Assembly: GCF_009192945.1 (NCBI RefSeq)
Contig: NZ_NSET01000004.1
Span: 1 to 64,000 of the forward strand
DNA: 64,000 nucleotides
DNA from: Xanthomonas maliensis
GTDB lineage: Bacteria > Pseudomonadota > Gammaproteobacteria > Xanthomonadales > Xanthomonadaceae
Reading direction: 5' to 3'
The notes beneath the pieces are model-generated. The model did no database searches. It was not told where the DNA came from and worked only from the letters and a program-made list of their open reading frames with translations. Numbering within the stretch: position 1 is the stretch's first letter; every line of letters begins with the position of its first letter. This document shows positions 45,072 to 54,415 of this stretch, piece after piece. Made by a program: the position numbers and the translations under genes.

Positions 45072-45991
45072 TCACCTCATCCGCTACCCTCGCACCCCAG
45101 TCTGCCGTCGGCCAGACCGCGACGGGCGACGTGTCGCTGGCAGTCGCCGTGCACGGCGATGCCAACGCTCCCACGGTGGTGCTGGCACATGGGTTCGGGC
45201 AAACGCGCCACGCCTGGGAGGGCACGGCGCAGACGCTGGCCGCAGCGGGCTATCGTGCACTCTCCTACGATGCGCGCGGCCACGGCGACTCCAGCCGCAA
45301 TCCGCCCGCCTCGCGCTACACGGCATCGCAGTTCGTCGACGACCTGATCGTGCTCGCTGGCGAACACGCCGAGCCGCCGGTGCTGGTCGCCGCTTCGATG
45401 GGCGGCCTGTTCGGATTGCTCGCCGAATCGCGCTGGCCCGGTCTGTTCCGCGCGATCGTGCTCGCCGACATCACTCCGCGCTGGGAGGCCGCCGGCGTGG
45501 ACCGCATCCTGCAGTTCATGACGGCCCATCCAGACGGCTTCGCTTCGCTGGATGCCGCGGCCGATGCCATCGCCGCCTACCGCCCGCATCGCCCGCGCAA
45601 GTCGCCTACGCAGTTGCAGGCGTTGCTGCGTCAGCGCGAAGGCGGCCGTTGGCAATGGCACTGGGATCCGCGCTTGATCGCCGAACTGGCCGGCGGCGAT
45701 GCCGACACGCAGCAGCGCGAGCTGCTGGACGCCGCCGCCCAGGTGCGCTGCCCGATGCTGCTGATCAGCGGTGGGCACAGCGATCTGGTGACGCCCGCCA
45801 GTATCGCCGAATTCCTGTCGGTGGCGCCGCACGCGCAACACGTGCAGCTCGCCGATGCCACCCACATGGTGGTGGGCGACGACAACACCACGTTTACCGC
45901 CACCGTGTTGCATTATCTGGACGCACTGCCGGCGGTTTGCACCATCGCAGCGTCCAACACTACCGAGCATGTCACTGGAGCAAGACCATGA
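45068..45991 (+). CDS. Alpha/beta hydrolase of the fadE operon
   Basis: 307 residues, no signal peptide. Oxyanion-region VVLAHGFGQTRHAW, YDARGHGDS, nucleophile elbow AASMGG, acid strand LLISGGHSDLV, and the histidine in ATHMVVGDDN. It could be a thioesterase or an esterase feeding substrates into beta-oxidation, but the substrate is not visible. The stop overlaps the fadE start (ATGA). No Shine-Dalgarno sequence precedes the ATG (only an AGG one base away), in line with a leaderless message. Confidence 0.87.
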   Translation: MVTSSATLAPQSAVGQTATGDVSLAVAVHGDANAPTVVLAHGFGQTRHAWEGTAQTLAAAGYRALSYDARGHGDSSRNPPASRYTASQFVDDLIVLAGEHAEPPVLVAASMGGLFGLLAESRWPGLFRAIVLADITPRWEAAGVDRILQFMTAHPDGFASLDAAADAIAAYRPHRPRKSPTQLQALLRQREGGRWQWHWDPRLIAELAGGDADTQQRELLDAAAQVRCPMLLISGGHSDLVTPASIAEFLSVAPHAQHVQLADATHMVVGDDNTTFTATVLHYLDALPAVCTIAASNTTEHVTGARP

Positions 45992-48465
45992 GCATCGTTG
46001 CACCGTTCCTCCTCGTCATCCTGGCGGCGGGTATCGCTGCCTATCACCGGATGCGCCTTGCCACGTGGGTTGCGATCAGCGCCTGTGTGCTGGTGGCGTG
46101 CTGGCTGCTGGGTGCCAATCTGACCGCCACCATCGTGGCCGCCGCGCTGGTCGTACTGGTGTCCGCGCCGGTGCTGTTGCCGTTCCTGCGCAAGCCGCTG
46201 CTGACCACGCCATTGATGGCCTTCTTCCGCAAGGTGCTGCCGCCGCTATCGCAGACCGAGCGCATCGCACTGGAGACCGGCTCGGTCGGTTTCGAAGGCG
46301 AGCTGTTCACTGGCGACCCGGATTGGCAGAAGCTGCTGAACTATCCCAAGCCGCAACTCACCGCCGAAGAGCAAGCCTTCCTGGATGGCCCGGTGGAAGA
46401 GCTGTGCAAGATGATCAACGACTGGGAAATCACCCACGTCCACGCCGACCTGCCGCCGGAGCTATGGGACTTCATCAAGAAGAACAAGTTCTTCGGCATG
46501 ATCATTCCCAAGCAGTACGGCGGCCTGGGTTTCAGCGCGCTGGCGCACCACAAGGTAATCCAGAAGCTGTCCTCGATCTCCAGCGTGGTCAGCTCCACCG
46601 TCGGCGTGCCCAACTCGCTCGGCCCCGGTGAGCTGCTGCTGCATTACGGCACGCCGGAACAGAAGGACTACTACCTGCCGCGGTTGGCGGTCGGTGCGGA
46701 AGTGCCGTGCTTCGGCCTGACCGGTCCGTTCGCCGGCTCCGATGCCACCTCGATTCCGGACTACGGCATCGTCTGCAAGGGCGAGTGGAATGGCGCCAAT
46801 GTGCTGGGCGTCAAGCTGACCTTCGACAAGCGCTACATCACCCTGGCACCGGTCGCCTCGCTGATCGGCCTGGCGTTCCGCGCCTACGATCCGGACGGTC
46901 TGATCGGCGATAAGAAGGACATCGGCATCACCCTGGCGCTGCTGCCGCGCGACACCGCCGGCGTGGAAATCGGCCGTCGCCACTTCCCGTTGAATTCGCC
47001 GTTCCAAAATGGCCCGATCCATGGCGAAGAAGTGTTCATCCCACTGAGCCAGCTGATCGGTGGCGTGGAGATGGTCGGCAAGGGCTGGAACATGCTCAAC
47101 GAGTGCCTGGCCGTCGGTCGCTCGATCACCCTGCCCTCCACCGCCAGCGGCGGCAGCAAGGCCGCGGCGGTGGTGACCGGTGCGTATGCGCGTATCCGCA
47201 AGCAGTTCGGCCTGTCGGTGGGCCGCTTCGAAGGCGTGGAAGAAGCGCTGGCCCGGATCGGCGGCAAGGCCTATGCGATCAGTGCGCTGTCGCAGGCCAC
47301 CGCTGCTGCGGTGGATCGCGGCGATGTGCCGTCGGTGCCGTCGGCGATCGCCAAGTACCACTGCACCACCATGGGCCGCGAAGTGGTCAGCGACATGATG
47401 GATGTGATCGGCGGCAAGGGCATCATCCTGGGGCCGCGCAACTTCGCCGGCCGCGCCTGGCAGGCCGCGCCGATCGGCGTGACCGTGGAAGGCGCCAACA
47501 TCATGACCCGCAGCCTGCTGATCTTCGGCCAGGGCGCCATCCTGTGCCATCCGTGGGTGTTGAAGGAGATGCAGGCCGCACAGGATCCAGATACCCGTCG
47601 TGGCCTGGAGCAATTCGACCACAGCCTGTTCGGTCATATCCGCTTCGGCATTTCCAACGCGGTCCGGTCGTTCTGGTTCGGCCTGACCGGTGCGCGTATC
47701 GGTGCGGCGCCGGGCGATGCGTATACCCGTCGGTTCTTCCGCAAGCTGGATCGCTATTCGGCCAACCTGGCCTTGATGGCCGACGTGTCGATGCTGATGC
47801 TGGGCGGCAAGTTGAAGTTCAAGGAGTCGCTGTCCGGTCGCCTGGGCGATGTGCTGAGCCATATCTACATGACTAGCGCGATCCTCAAGCGTTACCACGA
47901 TGAGGGCGCGCCGGCGAGCGATCAGCCGCTGCTGGCCTGGGCCTTCCACGATAGCGTGCACAAGATCGAAACCGCCCTGTCGGCGGCGCTGCGCAACTTC
48001 CCGATCCGTCCGGTGGGCTGGTTGATGTGGGCGTTGATCTTCCCGCTCGGCCGTCGCGCCGAGGCACCTGGCGATCGCCTGGGTCACCGCGTGGCCTCGC
48101 TGTTGATGACGCCCAACGAGGCCCGCGACCGTCTGGCGCAGGGCGTGTTCCTGACCCCCTGCGCCAACAATCCGGGCGGACGCATCGCCAGCTACCTCAG
48201 CAAGGCAGTGATGGCCGAGCCGGTGGAGCGCAAGTTCCTCAAGGCGCTCAAGACCAAGGGTATCGAGGCGCTGGACTTCTCCGCTCAGCTGGACGAGGCA
48301 GTCGCCCACGGCGTCCTGAGCGCCGAGGAACGCAAGCTGCTGGAGGAATTGCGCGAGATCATGATGGACACCATCACGGTGGACGACTTCGATCCGCACG
48401 AACTGCGCGCCGCAAGCTACTACGACCAGCGCCAGCCGCAGCAGCAGCCGCGCGAAGCGGCCTGA
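45988..48465 (+). CDS. fadE: Acyl-CoA dehydrogenase, FadE type
   Basis: 825 residues, close to the 814 of E. coli FadE. GGAG lies seven bases upstream of the ATG at 45988. Two N-terminal membrane spans (~3-20 and ~25-65) anchor it. The dehydrogenase core runs from ~85 to ~600, with FGMIIPKQYGGLGFSA, CFGLTGPFAGSD and RSITLPSTASGGSK. The C-terminal ~250 residues are the FadE-specific helical extension. It carries out the first step of fatty-acid beta-oxidation, using FAD. It is co-translated with the hydrolase and ends in a strong terminator. Confidence 0.96.
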   Translation: MSIVAPFLLVILAAGIAAYHRMRLATWVAISACVLVACWLLGANLTATIVAAALVVLVSAPVLLPFLRKPLLTTPLMAFFRKVLPPLSQTERIALETGSVGFEGELFTGDPDWQKLLNYPKPQLTAEEQAFLDGPVEELCKMINDWEITHVHADLPPELWDFIKKNKFFGMIIPKQYGGLGFSALAHHKVIQKLSSISSVVSSTVGVPNSLGPGELLLHYGTPEQKDYYLPRLAVGAEVPCFGLTGPFAGSDATSIPDYGIVCKGEWNGANVLGVKLTFDKRYITLAPVASLIGLAFRAYDPDGLIGDKKDIGITLALLPRDTAGVEIGRRHFPLNSPFQNGPIHGEEVFIPLSQLIGGVEMVGKGWNMLNECLAVGRSITLPSTASGGSKAAAVVTGAYARIRKQFGLSVGRFEGVEEALARIGGKAYAISALSQATAAAVDRGDVPSVPSAIAKYHCTTMGREVVSDMMDVIGGKGIILGPRNFAGRAWQAAPIGVTVEGANIMTRSLLIFGQGAILCHPWVLKEMQAAQDPDTRRGLEQFDHSLFGHIRFGISNAVRSFWFGLTGARIGAAPGDAYTRRFFRKLDRYSANLALMADVSMLMLGGKLKFKESLSGRLGDVLSHIYMTSAILKRYHDEGAPASDQPLLAWAFHDSVHKIETALSAALRNFPIRPVGWLMWALIFPLGRRAEAPGDRLGHRVASLLMTPNEARDRLAQGVFLTPCANNPGGRIASYLSKAVMAEPVERKFLKALKTKGIEALDFSAQLDEAVAHGVLSAEERKLLEELREIMMDTITVDDFDPHELRAASYYDQRQPQQQPREAA

Positions 48466-48487
48466 TCAGCGACGACATGCCATGGCG

Positions 48488-48513
48488 ACGGCGGGCTTCG
48501 GCCCGCCGTTTTT
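48488..48513 (+). terminator. Rho-independent terminator of fadE
   Basis: Perfect 9-bp stem ACGGCGGGC / GCCCGCCGT with a TTCG tetraloop and a following run of five T residues. Confidence 0.93.
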
Positions 48514-48720
48514 GTTTGCGCTTGCAGGCCAGGCGGCGGGTCATGTGTCGGCCGGGCCACCATGCCTGTCTTCAGACAGCACGAGAACGAAAGGCGCAGC
48601 ACTCCCTCGGCTTCCTCGCTGATCACCCCTTGATCGCTCAGGATCGCCGTCGTGGCGTCCAGCAGGCGGAAGCCGAGGAGCGATGTTGCAAACGACCGGC
48701 CTGGACGATGCCGCAAAATC

Positions 48721-49074
48721 TCAGTGCGGCACCCACACCAGCGCCAGCGCGATCAACGCCGGCATCGCCTGCACGAAGAAGATCCGGCGATTGACGCTAT
48801 ACGCGCCATAGCAGCCGGCGACCACCACGCAGCCCAGGAAGAAGCTGGTCACGTCCACGCGTGCTTGCAGCGCTCCCCAGAACAATCCCGCGGCCAGGAA
48901 GCCGTTGTAGAGGCCCTGGTTGGCAGCCAGCACGCGGGTGGCCTGCGCCTTCTCCAGGCTGTTGCGGAAGGTCTTCAGCCCCAATGGATGCGTCCACAGC
49001 GCCATTTCCAGCACCAGGATGTAGACGTGCAGCAGAGCCACGCACAGCGCAGCAATCATGGCAATCAGGGACAT
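48721..49074 (-). CDS. DUF1304 family small membrane protein
   Basis: 117 residues with four hydrophobic segments. The family wording is clear: LHVYILVLEMALWTHPLG, FRNSLEKAQATRVLAANQGLYNGFLAAGL. Members are inner-membrane proteins of unknown function. It is 108 bp downstream of the carrier gene on the same strand. Confidence 0.9.
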   Translation of the reverse strand: MSLIAMIAALCVALLHVYILVLEMALWTHPLGLKTFRNSLEKAQATRVLAANQGLYNGFLAAGLFWGALQARVDVTSFFLGCVVVAGCYGAYSVNRRIFFVQAMPALIALALVWVPH

Positions 49075-49182
49075 GGGGCAGTGGCAGTGTCGAGGTGGCT
49101 GCCAGCATAGCCGCGTTTGCCTGCACGCGCGCGGCCGACAGCATCCTTCGGCCGGATGGCAAGCGTGTGCCGCCTGCGCCGA

Positions 49183-50529
49183 TCAACGGTCGGGAGCGTC
49201 CGCCCCGCGCTCGGCCGGCAACTTGCGCGCTTCGCGCAAGACGCCCAGCGCACCCACGGTCATGCCGGCAGCCACTCCCAGACCGGCGATGAACACCGCC
49301 GAAGAGCCCAGCCCGGACAGCAGCTTGTAGACCCAGACGAAGCTCAGATCGCTGCCACGGTAGACCACGGTATCGATCGCCGCGCCAGCCTTGTAGCGCC
49401 ACTGGCGATCGACCCGGGTATAAAGCGTCTCGCGCGCCGGCTTGGCCAGCGAGAATTCGCTCGCGCGCGTCACCACCTGCACGATCGCCACCAGCATCGG
49501 CAACGGCGAGGCCGCCAGTGCGGCGTAACCGAGGATGATCGCGCAACCCGGGATCAGCAGCGCCGGGGCAATGCCGTAGCGCGACAGCAGCGCACGCGTG
49601 ACCAGCAACTGCAGCACCAGGGCCAAGGCATTCACTGCCAGGTCGATGCCGGCGTAATACGCGGTACTGGAGGCCGCATCGGTGTACAGGCGTCGCACGA
49701 TCGCCGCCTGCTCGTTGTACAACAGGGTCCCTACCCCGACACCGAACAACACCATCAGCGCCAGCCAGCGCAGCAGCGGCTCGCGGACGATCAACTTCAA
49801 TCCCGCCAGGACCTCGCCCCCCATCGGCACTTCGCCGCCGACCACGCCGCGCTCGCGCTCGCGCGCGACCGCCCACAGCCGTAGGCGCAACACACACACC
49901 AGGCAGACGATCAGGAACCCCGCCGACACCAACATCAGATTGGCGATACCGATGCGCTCGACCAGGCCGCGGGTCAGGACCGGTCCCAGGAAGGCACCGA
50001 GCGTACCGGCAGCGCCGATGTAGCCGTAATAGGCCCGCGCCTCCGCGTTACTGAAGACATCGGCCATGAAGCTCCAGAAGACCGCGACCGCAAACAGGTT
50101 GTAGACGCTGATCCACAGAAAGAACGCCATGCCGCGCCCAGGTACGCCGCTGTCGAACAGCGCGTAGAACAGCAGCAAGGTGGCGATGAAGAAGCCATAG
50201 ACCACTGGCAGGAACACGCGACGCGGATAGCGGCTGACCAGCGCCCCATAGATCGGCTGCAACAGCAGCATGATCAGGAAGGTGCAGGTAAACAGCACTT
50301 GCAGCGTGAAGTCCTGCAGCGGCACCCCATGCGCGGCGAAGAAGGCGATCATGCTGGCAGGGAAGACGGTGGCGACGTCGGCCGAGGCCCCCATCGCCTC
50401 GCGCACCGGACGCAGCACGTAGTAGCCACTGAGCAGACAGAAGAAATACAGGAACGACCAGGCCAACGGCGGCGAGCCGCGCAGCGCGCGACGCAGCCGA
50501 ACCGATGCCGATGGCGAGGACGCGCTCAT
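49183..50529 (-). CDS. Membrane carrier related to NTP/NDP exchangers
   Basis: 448 residues from the ATG at 50529; the open frame runs 133 codons further through non-protein sequence. Twelve hydrophobic segments. The beginning FCLLSGYYVLRPVREAMG is characteristic of the Tlc/NTT-like group of the major facilitator superfamily, known from ATP/ADP exchangers of intracellular bacteria and plastids, and also present in free-living proteobacteria where the substrate is unknown. The C-terminus is short and charged. Confidence 0.83.
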   Translation of the reverse strand: MSASSPSASVRLRRALRGSPPLAWSFLYFFCLLSGYYVLRPVREAMGASADVATVFPASMIAFFAAHGVPLQDFTLQVLFTCTFLIMLLLQPIYGALVSRYPRRVFLPVVYGFFIATLLLFYALFDSGVPGRGMAFFLWISVYNLFAVAVFWSFMADVFSNAEARAYYGYIGAAGTLGAFLGPVLTRGLVERIGIANLMLVSAGFLIVCLVCVLRLRLWAVARERERGVVGGEVPMGGEVLAGLKLIVREPLLRWLALMVLFGVGVGTLLYNEQAAIVRRLYTDAASSTAYYAGIDLAVNALALVLQLLVTRALLSRYGIAPALLIPGCAIILGYAALAASPLPMLVAIVQVVTRASEFSLAKPARETLYTRVDRQWRYKAGAAIDTVVYRGSDLSFVWVYKLLSGLGSSAVFIAGLGVAAGMTVGALGVLREARKLPAERGADAPDR

Positions 50530-51062
50530 CGTGTCGCGGCCCGCGGAGACGGACGAATGGAGAGGAGCATGGCGTGGGCGCAACGTCCGCAGGAATGCGC
50601 GCACGTTAGCCGATGCCGGCGACAGCGGCCAGTCGGCACGGGGGCGCCTGCTGTGCCTTGCAGAGGTCGGCGTGCTAGCAAGCTCGCGAGACAGGAAGAG
50701 GCTTCGGCACCCAGCGCTCGTCGGCGCCGGATGCGTCGAGCAGCAGCCCCTTCGGACCCCGCGCCTCGTTGACGTGATCGCCACCGCGGCGGCGCCATCA
50801 GGTCGCGCTTGGCGCGATGGCGGCCGTGCCGCTCGCACCTCCCGGACATCGGCCCGGCGCAGGCATGCGCAGCGGATGCGGCACGCGACTTGCAACACGA
50901 CCAGTTGTCGGCAGCGCCGCGCCGACATGCATGGCGCCGGCCTCAGCTCGACTCAAATTCGCCAATAGGATCAATACGATGCCCATTCATCTTGCGGCAG
51001 TTTGTGCTATCGCAAAAGGCGGCGCTAGAATCGCCGCAAGCAGTGGAACAGGCGGGACGATC
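50530..51062. other. 533-bp spacer between divergent genes
   Basis: Holds a possible promoter of the serine hydrolase: TTGTGC (51002-51007), 18-bp spacer, TAGAAT (51026-51031). No gene is supportable in the rest. Confidence 0.45.
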
Positions 51063-52445
51063 ATGACTGAAATGCGCAGGCGCCGACGGTTCCGTCCGTT
51101 GGCCATCGGGCTGTTGGGGGCGTTGTTGCCCTTGGCGCTTTCCTCCACGGCCCAGACCCCTGCGCCCGCATCGGGACAGTTTCAGCCCGCTGCCACGCTA
51201 GCCCAGTCGCCGACGGCCCCGCTGCCCTATCGCGCCTCGCTTCCGGCCAGCAAGGTCCTCCCGCCAGACGCCAGTTTCGATGTCGCCAGCTTCGAGGCGA
51301 TGGCCGATCAGCTGACCTATGGCAACCGCGTGCCCGGGATGGCAATGGCCATCGTCCAAGGCGGCAAGGTCCTCAGCGCGCGCGGTTACGGCGTGACCGA
51401 CGTCAATCACCCGCAACCGGTTGACGCTCATACCGTGTTCCGCTTGGCCTCGCTGTCGAAGGCCTTCGCCGGCACCATGGCCGGCTTGCTGGTCAACGAC
51501 GGTGTGCTGCGCTGGGACAGCAAGGTGGTCGACTACGTACCGGGCTTCCAGCTCAGCGATCCCACCGCCACCCGTCAATTGACGGTCGCCGAAGTCCTCA
51601 GCCACCGCGTCGGCTTGACGCGCAATGCCTACGACCGCGATATCGAATCCAACGTCGATTACTACTCGCTCAGTCACAGGCTGGCCGCCGCACCGCTGCG
51701 CTGCGCGCCGGGCGATTGCTATGCCTACCAGAACGTCGCTTTCAGCCTGGTGGGCGATGTGGTCTTCGCGGCGTCCGGCAGCTTTTACGAGCAATCGGTG
51801 GAGCGTCGCATCTTCAAACCGCTGGGCATGAACGATGCCAGCATGGGACTGGCCGGTATCCAGGCCAGCCCGCACTGGGCGCGCCCACACGTGCGCAGTC
51901 GCAATGGCTGGGTTTCGCTGACACCCAAGCCGACGTACTACCGACTGGCGCCGGCGGCGGGCGTCAACGCCAGCGCCAGCGACATGGCGCAATGGTTGCT
52001 GGCCCACACCGGCCATCGTCCGGATGTGCTGCCTGCCCCGCTGCTGGCCACGTTGCACGCGCCGCTGATCTCCACCCCCGGCGAAATGCGCTCGGGTTGG
52101 CGCCACGAGCGGGTCAATACCGCCAGCTATGCCTTGGGTTGGCGCATCTTTGACTATGCCGGTCATCAAGTCGTCTTCCACGCCGGCGCCGTGCAGGGGT
52201 ATCGCGGGCTGGTCGCACTGCTCCCCGAACGCGACCTGGGCGTCGCGATTCTGTGGAATGGCGAGAGCGGGCTGCCGTCGGGACTGCTGCCGACCATCCT
52301 CGATCGCGCCTTGGGGCTGCCCGCCAAGCGCTGGCTGGACATCGATGTGGATGGCGACTTTGGCAGCGAGAACATGCTGGCCGAACGTCCGGATCCGGCT
52401 GCAAAGGGTGCGTCCTCCAGCAAGTCGGTCGCTTCGCCGCGTTGA
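51063..52445 (+). CDS. Secreted serine hydrolase, class C beta-lactamase / penicillin-binding fold
   Basis: 460 residues from the ATG at 51063. A basic stretch (RRRRRFR) and a hydrophobic segment form a signal peptide ending near residue 30. The domain has SLSKAF (the nucleophile SxxK), YQN (the YxN motif) and HAGAVQG (in the place of the KTG motif). Such proteins are often esterases or D-amino-acid peptidases rather than true beta-lactamases. The replacement of KTG by HxG favours an esterase-like role. The C-terminal ~40 residues are polar and Ser/Ala-rich. Confidence 0.88.
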   Translation: MTEMRRRRRFRPLAIGLLGALLPLALSSTAQTPAPASGQFQPAATLAQSPTAPLPYRASLPASKVLPPDASFDVASFEAMADQLTYGNRVPGMAMAIVQGGKVLSARGYGVTDVNHPQPVDAHTVFRLASLSKAFAGTMAGLLVNDGVLRWDSKVVDYVPGFQLSDPTATRQLTVAEVLSHRVGLTRNAYDRDIESNVDYYSLSHRLAAAPLRCAPGDCYAYQNVAFSLVGDVVFAASGSFYEQSVERRIFKPLGMNDASMGLAGIQASPHWARPHVRSRNGWVSLTPKPTYYRLAPAAGVNASASDMAQWLLAHTGHRPDVLPAPLLATLHAPLISTPGEMRSGWRHERVNTASYALGWRIFDYAGHQVVFHAGAVQGYRGLVALLPERDLGVAILWNGESGLPSGLLPTILDRALGLPAKRWLDIDVDGDFGSENMLAERPDPAAKGASSSKSVASPR

Positions 52446-53511
52446 TTTGCGACCGGGGGCACCTCGGTTTTTGAAACCACGATGGCGACTGCGCATGGCG
52501 CGTCGCCAGCAGCACAGGCGCAGCGTGTCCATCACGCCGGCGGTCTCCGCTACGTGTCTGGCATCTCGGTCTTCGCTAAGCACCGGGCATACGGCATCGC
52601 CGGTGTGCCTTATCGAAACGCTGATCGTCTCTGGCCGCTGCTCGGTCACTGGAGCGCGGCGCGGTCTTTGCTCGCGGCCGGGCGATCTCATCGTACGTGG
52701 AGGTCATTGTGTAGGTCTGTGAACCTGCCGCCCCTGCAGCGCAGCAGGCGACCCGCGTATCTGCACGCGTGCTTCGAGTAAATGCGAAGATCCACGCGAC
52801 TGCCGCGGCGTCGGCCTGGCGGATGCGTCCAACGTTGCCCGGGGCAGCTCGCTGAGCCAACGGGTATCGCCGCGCACCTGCAGCCACCGGCCGGTAGCGA
52901 AGAGTCCCGGCTTCCACCACGCATGCCAGAACCGCGATCAGCGCGGCCCGATCTGGGTCCGCCAACGCGCGTGGACAGCAACGCGGCTGCGCGACGAACC
53001 GCCATTGCCGATGCCAGTCACCCGCGCGTCGCGTGTCGGTCGGTCGTTTGCCAGACGACGCCTGGCCGTGGCTGCCCACCTGCAACGCCGGCCCGCCATC
53101 GCATCTCCCAACCGTCGAACGGGTCGCCCAAGCGAGCGCACCTCCGGCCCGCGCTGGCACGCGTCACCGGGGACGCGGTCGAAGGGAGCGACGAAAGACG
53201 GGCGCATGGACGACGATTGGCAAGCTCGGCCAATTCCACAGCGGCTCGACGCGTCGACCGTAACACCGGTCGCCCTGCCATGTGGTCGCCGGCAGGGCGC
53301 GTCTGTGGGAAGCAGTCTGGCGATCGCGATTGATCGGGCGCTCAAAGGCATTCTCGGGGCGAGCTACAAACTGCGCTGGTCGACACAGCGACTGGCAAGC
53401 TCAGCCAGACACGCACCGACTCGGCTCGCTTGGTTACGTCGCACAAGGCTGGCCAAGCGTTGGCCACCGTCGCAGATCCGCGCCGTCTGCGCGATCGCCA
53501 CGCGCGCTCTG
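52446..53511. other. ~1.07-kb gene-free region
   Basis: Open frames on both strands have Arg/Ala/Cys-rich, non-protein-like composition and no recognisable motif. No transposase remnant or RNA gene was recognised. It runs up to the repeat element at 53512. Confidence 0.5.
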
Positions 53512-53662
53512 GAGCGTGTTGGTCCTTTGAGGTGAGTGCGAAGCGTCCTGTGGCGTGTCGAGACGAGGCGTGCGGCTTGCCTTGGCGCCAGCCAAGCCGG
53601 CGCCACGCAGCGCCACTCCGCTGACGGCCAACGCCTCTCATCTCAACGTGCATCACACGTTC
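53512..53662. repeat. ~150-bp dispersed repeat, copy 1
   Basis: About 150 bp that match the element at 63399-63552 over their whole length: a CTTTGAGGTG start, CCTGTGG, GGCTTG, CAGCCAAGCC, GCGCCACGCAGC, GACGGCCAA, GCCTCTCAT, and an AACGTGCATCACACG end. The ends are imperfect inverted repeats (AGCGTGTT... and ...ATCACACGT). Internal short palindromes (CTTGGC / GCCAAG) could fold. It holds no gene, so it resembles a MITE or REP-type element. Confidence 0.75.
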
Positions 53663-53904
53663 TAGGCAGTGACGTTCGCCGACGCGCGCAGCTTACCGGA
53701 ACGGCATCGCTCCCCGCCTGCCTGGGTAACGGGTCGCGGCGCTCTGGACGTAGCGGTCGTCGCCCACACGTCGCTCAAGCTGACAGGATCGGCAGATCAA
53801 CGGGATGCGAATGCGGTGCAAGACGGGAATCATCGGCACGCGATGGACTGCAGCGGCCAGGAATTCCAGCGCGGCGCGGCAAGCAACCCGCTTGGCGATG
53901 CCCA

Positions 53905-53944
53905 TAAAAAAGCTCCCTCCCCGCTGGGCGTCGGGGAGAGAGCT
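53905..53944 (-). terminator. Rho-independent terminator of the H1-like gene
   Basis: Minus strand: 13-bp stem AGCTCCCTCCCCG / CGGGGAGAGAGCT with one mismatch and an 8-nt loop, followed by a T-tract. It lies 31 bp after the stop codon. Confidence 0.85.
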
Positions 53945-53974
53945 CGATGGTTACGGCGATCGGGTCTTACAAGA

Positions 53975-54415
53975 TCAGATCAGCGGCGCCGGGGTTGCCG
54001 GCAGAGCAACCGGAGCGGCCTTCTTCTTGCGAGCGGCCGGCTTCTTCTTGGCGACCTTCTTCGCAGCAGGCTTCTTGGCGGCGGACTTCTTGGTCGCCTT
54101 CTTCGCCGAAGCCTTCTTGGCGGTTGCCTTCTTGGCAGTCTTCTTCACTGCCTTCTTGGCGGTCTTCTTGGCGGTTGCCTTCTTGGCAGTCTTCTTCACT
54201 GCCTTCTTGGCGGTCTTCTTGGCGGCTGCCTTCTTGGCAGTCTTCTTTACTGCCTTCTTGGCGGTCTTCTTGACGGCCTTCTTGGCGGCAGTCTTCTTCA
54301 CTGCCTTCTTGGCGGTTGCCTTCTTGGCGGTCTTCTTGACGGCCTTCTTGGCGGCAGTCTTCTTCACTGCCTTCTTGGCGGTGGGTTTCTTTTTCGCAGC
54401 TTTCTTCGTGGCCAT
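53975..54415 (-). CDS. Lys/Ala-rich histone H1-like DNA-binding protein
   Basis: 146 residues, of which Lys and Ala make up the great majority, with motifs AKKAVKKTAKK repeated along the chain and a short hydrophobic end (VALPATPAPLI). This is the eukaryotic-H1-tail-like type seen in Xanthomonas, Bordetella and relatives, expected to bind and compact DNA. The middle is built of tandem 17-residue and 22-residue units, so its length probably varies between strains. Upstream is an unusually long spacer with several T-tracts. Confidence 0.9.
   Translation of the reverse strand: MATKKAAKKKPTAKKAVKKTAAKKAVKKTAKKATAKKAVKKTAAKKAVKKTAKKAVKKTAKKAAAKKTAKKAVKKTAKKATAKKTAKKAVKKTAKKATAKKASAKKATKKSAAKKPAAKKVAKKKPAARKKKAAPVALPATPAPLI
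54124..54276. repeat. Three tandem 51-bp units inside the H1-like gene
   Basis: Copies at 54124-54174, 54175-54225 and 54226-54276. The first two are identical; the third has a few changes. Each encodes 17 residues. A further 66-bp period is visible from 54264 to about 54381. Confidence 0.85.

Noticed and set aside
53342-53656. Small minus-strand ORF also present at 63303-63548
   Set aside because: The similarity of the two translations comes from the shared DNA repeat; the frame is Arg/Trp-rich and lies mostly inside the repeat element.
54117-54381. CRISPR-like array
   Set aside because: The repeats have no unique spacers, are in frame, and encode the Lys/Ala repeats of the H1-like protein.
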